This document shows, one piece after another, positions 6,055 to 8,215 of a stretch of DNA of 8,215 bases. Made by a program: the position numbers and the translations under genes. Within the stretch, counting starts at the first letter, position 1; every line of letters starts with the position of its first letter. Below the pieces are notes generated by a model. It was not told the DNA's origin and did no database searches. It saw only the letters and a list, made by a program, of their open reading frames with translations. Source of the DNA: Candidatus Magasanikiibacteriota bacterium (GTDB lineage Bacteria > Patescibacteriota > Patescibacteriia > Magasanikbacterales > UBA10003); the NCBI GenBank assembly GCA_003514455.1, contig DOQH01000049.1:5580-13794 (forward strand), in the 5' to 3' direction.

Positions 6055-6762
6055 ATGATGAGAAGAGGCGCAAAAGTCGCTTTGTTGGCCGTATTCGCCA
6101 TCGTGATAATCTTCGCGATTATCTTTGTTTGGCGCACGGTCTATTTTTATAATCAAATCAAAAAAGGTGGCTCGGCAGATGTGTCTGGCGCCGTGCATTT
6201 TACAGCAGGTCAGAATAATTCAGCGGTAAATTTACCGGCTGGAAGTAAAATTAATTTGGTTGGCTCTGATTCTCCGCGCTTGGGCAATGCTTCGGCCAAA
6301 ATTATCATCGTTGAATTTGCTGATTTTACCTGTCCTTTTTCCAAGCAAGAATTTCCAGTAGTGCGGGAATTACTTGCCAAGTATCCTGATAAAATAAATT
6401 TTGTTTTTAGAAATTTTCCATTGGGCGACGCTAACCACGCAGGTGGAAAAGAAGCGTCAATAGCGGCCGTGTGCGCCAACAGTCAGGGAAAATTTTGGCC
6501 TTTTCACGATAAAATATTTCAAAATCAAAAGAATTTTACCAACACTGATTTGCTATCTTTGGCCGGACAGATTGGCTTGAATTTGGAATCATTCAGCCAG
6601 TGCTTGGAATCATCAGCAGTGAAAAGCAAAGTGGAAAAGGATTGGGCTGACGGAGTGGCGTTGGGAGTGACAGGTACCCCGTCATTTTTCCTCAATGGGG
6701 AAAAAGTTGAAGGAGCAATACCATTGGAAGCGTGGGAAAAAGTAATTGGATTAGTCAAGTGA
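6055..6762 (+). CDS. Membrane-anchored DsbA-family thioredoxin-fold protein with CPFS active site
   Basis: 235 residues from ATG 6055 (or 233 from ATG 6058). A GTG at 6037 is in frame but overlaps the -10 box, so it cannot be on the mRNA. A signal anchor spans about residues 7-26 (AKVALLAVFAIVIIFAIIFV); the catalytic domain is extracytoplasmic. It begins near residue 70 (LVGSDSPRLGNASAKIIIVE) and has the DsbA/Thioredoxin_4 active-site region FADFTCPFSKQEFP (Cys93, Ser96), the FRNFPL strand, helical-domain residues including Cys140 and Cys183, and the cis-proline loop VTGTPSFFLNGEKVEGA (Pro209). Family members oxidise, reduce or isomerise disulfides of exported proteins. Here the second active-site cysteine is serine, which argues against simple oxidation and for reductase, isomerase or glutathione/monothiol-like chemistry, or a chaperone role. 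It is followed after 2 bp by a Cys-rich exported protein, its likely substrate. The fold is certain, the reaction inferred. Confidence 0.93.
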   Translation: MMRRGAKVALLAVFAIVIIFAIIFVWRTVYFYNQIKKGGSADVSGAVHFTAGQNNSAVNLPAGSKINLVGSDSPRLGNASAKIIIVEFADFTCPFSKQEFPVVRELLAKYPDKINFVFRNFPLGDANHAGGKEASIAAVCANSQGKFWPFHDKIFQNQKNFTNTDLLSLAGQIGLNLESFSQCLESSAVKSKVEKDWADGVALGVTGTPSFFLNGEKVEGAIPLEAWEKVIGLVK

Positions 6763-6764
6763 TT

Positions 6765-8215
6765 ATGCTGCACGATCGTGATAAAATTTTCATTTTTTTA
6801 CTGTTTGCCGGCTATTTGTTTTTAATGACAGCTGGTCCGATTTTGGCGCAAGAGGGAGTTTATGGGGCTTATCATAAGGCCGCCCAGACAATTGGTTTGG
6901 AAAAAGACCCAGCTAAAGATCCAATATGTTGGCAGAAAGAGGTTTGTTTTAAAGCTCTTCAACAACAATTTCCCGACTTCATTCCGAAAGATGACAATTG
7001 GCAATCACCAGGGCCGAATAATCGTTGCGGCAGTGATTTGGGTGTGTGTTTGCCTGCCGGCACGACTGATTTGGAAATTAAAATCGGCCAGACCGCGAAT
7101 GTAAAAGATTTAGGCGATTACATCAAAACAATTTATGTTTATCTTTTGAGTATTGGCGGAATTGTGGCCGCGGTTTTATTGATTAAAAGCGGAGCTGATT
7201 GGATGATGGGTGGCGTCAGCGCGGAAGGGATAAAAAATGCTCAAGCTACGATTGTAGGCGCTATCACCGGCCTGCTTTTACTTTTGGGCTCGTATGTTTT
7301 GCTCTATACAATTAATCCAAATTTGGTGAATTTAAAATTGCCGCAAGTGTATATGGTGCGTCCGGCCGAGTTGATTGATATGGCGGAAGGTCAGCCATGC
7401 TGGGAAAAAGATGTGACCAATGTCGCTTGCGTTGGCTTGGGCGCGCTTGGGGAATATGCATGCCACCCAATTCACAAAAATGGACTGCTGATGGATTTGG
7501 TCTATAGCGAAATATCAATTATTATGACATCGGCAATACCAATTACAGGAGGGTCAATTGTTGGAGCAAAAGTCGGAGAATGGGTGGTTGGCGGAGTAAG
7601 CAAGGCTGTTGGAAAATATGTCGGTTATTTTTTTAAAGCGCCGGCTGGGAAACTGGCAAGCATTTGGGGCAAATATTTTCCAGAAGCGGCTTCCAAAGGA
7701 ACTCAATTAAGTTTGGATTTTATAGGAGCAGCGGCAAAAAAAGACACAACCTGGATTACGACTAAAAAAATAGCCCAAGCAGTGTTTGAAACGGCCAAAG
7801 AAGGGAAGATGGCTGTGGCTAAAATAGGAGCATTGGGTCCAGCTGTTGGATTTGGAGCTTTGGCCGGTTCAGTGATAGTACCTGACGAGATTTATGATTT
7901 GTTATACGGCAATGGGGAAAAGGGATTTCCAGGTATTTGTGAAAAGAGTACTAAATTGTCAGAGGGAATGTTTTGCAATGCTTTGATTAAACCGTCGGAT
8001 TGTGCCAGCGGCGCTTGCGTAGAGGTGATTGATTGGAGTGGATGGGTTACAGATATGAAAATTGGCGTCTGTTCGTCAGGCGGCGCGGGGAATCCGTGCA
8101 ATAAAGTGGATGATTGTGGCACGGATGGCGGGCCGTTTAAGTGTTTATATGATGAATGCACTGATTTTACCTTTGGCCGGACTTGCGTAGAAGACAGCCA
8201 ATGTAAAAATAATTT
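6765..8215 (+). CDS. VirB2/TrbC-like two-helix membrane protein with Cys-rich C-terminal extension (3' end outside window)
   Basis: An open frame from ATG 6765 to the window edge: 483 complete codons, no stop. A signal peptide (1-28, FIFLLFAGYLFLMTAGPILA, cleavage likely before QEG) leads to a short four-Cys region (Cys55, 61, 88, 94). Then comes a helix-loop-helix pair: about 122-140 (IYVYLLSIGGIVAAVLL), a loop with GADWMMGGVSAEGIKNAQ, and about 163-182 (IVGAITGLLLLLGSYVLLYT) ending INPNL. This is the pattern of the small TrbC/VirB2-type pilin-like proteins common in Patescibacteria. Unlike a roughly 100-residue pilin, it continues for 300 more residues: a three-Cys patch near 210-240, a Gly/Ala/Lys-rich amphipathic middle (about 250-365), and a C-terminal part with 11 cysteines in spaced 'C....DC', 'C....C' patterns. 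18 cysteines are visible in all. It sits 2 bp after the DsbA-like gene, so the two are co-transcribed and probably translationally coupled. Its job (pilus, secretion channel or surface protein) is unknown. Confidence 0.85.
   Translation, partial: MLHDRDKIFIFLLFAGYLFLMTAGPILAQEGVYGAYHKAAQTIGLEKDPAKDPICWQKEVCFKALQQQFPDFIPKDDNWQSPGPNNRCGSDLGVCLPAGTTDLEIKIGQTANVKDLGDYIKTIYVYLLSIGGIVAAVLLIKSGADWMMGGVSAEGIKNAQATIVGAITGLLLLLGSYVLLYTINPNLVNLKLPQVYMVRPAELIDMAEGQPCWEKDVTNVACVGLGALGEYACHPIHKNGLLMDLVYSEISIIMTSAIPITGGSIVGAKVGEWVVGGVSKAVGKYVGYFFKAPAGKLASIWGKYFPEAASKGTQLSLDFIGAAAKKDTTWITTKKIAQAVFETAKEGKMAVAKIGALGPAVGFGALAGSVIVPDEIYDLLYGNGEKGFPGICEKSTKLSEGMFCNALIKPSDCASGACVEVIDWSGWVTDMKIGVCSSGGAGNPCNKVDDCGTDGGPFKCLYDECTDFTFGRTCVEDSQCKNN

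Noticed and set aside
7892..8161. Minus-strand 89-codon frame within the Cys-rich protein.
   Set aside because: It is antisense to a continuous 483-codon frame with signal peptide and domain structure, and its Pro/Ser-rich composition is typical of a shadow frame.

Overview
The window looks like chromosomal DNA of a Candidate Phyla Radiation / Patescibacteria (Parcubacteria-like) bacterium. This is inferred from the gene types: a DUF4012-like protein tail, a membrane-anchored DUF11-type protein, an orphan membrane-anchored family-5 solute-binding protein behind secG, and a VirB2/TrbC-like two-helix membrane protein with a long Cys-rich extension. Moderate AT richness, a tRNA without encoded CCA, weak use of Shine-Dalgarno sites and two starts placed almost on their promoters agree with this. 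No phylogenetic marker long enough for a firm assignment is present.

Layout. (1) 1-2324, plus strand: the 3' end of a DUF4012-like gene, then a 613-residue single-pass protein with about four extracytoplasmic immunoglobulin-like (DUF11/CARDB-type) repeats. This block ends at a strong hairpin terminator (2338-2366) that sits between convergent genes and probably works in both directions. (2) 2384-3486, minus strand: a DUF3419/BtaA-like SAM-binding gene in an AT-rich island. Its reading frame appears broken, or shifted, at a run of eight A (T8 on the plus strand, 2545-2552). (3) 3487-3640: a short intergenic stretch with a GC-rich hairpin-forming patch. (4) 3641-5969, minus strand: a compact secG - solute-binding protein - tRNA-Leu(CAG) unit. 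The first two genes overlap by 23 bp and the tRNA starts 6 bp after the second gene. (5) 5970-6054: two back-to-back sigma70-type promoters, each ending only a few bases before its start codon, so both transcripts are predicted to be leaderless or nearly so. (6) 6055 to the right edge, plus strand: a membrane-anchored DsbA-like thioredoxin-fold protein with a CPFS (single-Cys) active site. It is followed after 2 bp by a secreted or membrane VirB2-like protein with 18 cysteines, cut off by the window end.

How the genes fit together. The window is dominated by cell-envelope functions: a Sec translocon subunit, an anchored substrate-binding protein, an anchored repeat protein, and an apparent operon joining a thiol-disulfide protein to a Cys-rich exported protein that is its likely client. 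The most notable items are this DsbA/Cys-rich pair, the frame break in the DUF3419-like gene, and the paired leaderless promoters. I see no CRISPR array, insertion sequence, phage module or clear defence system.
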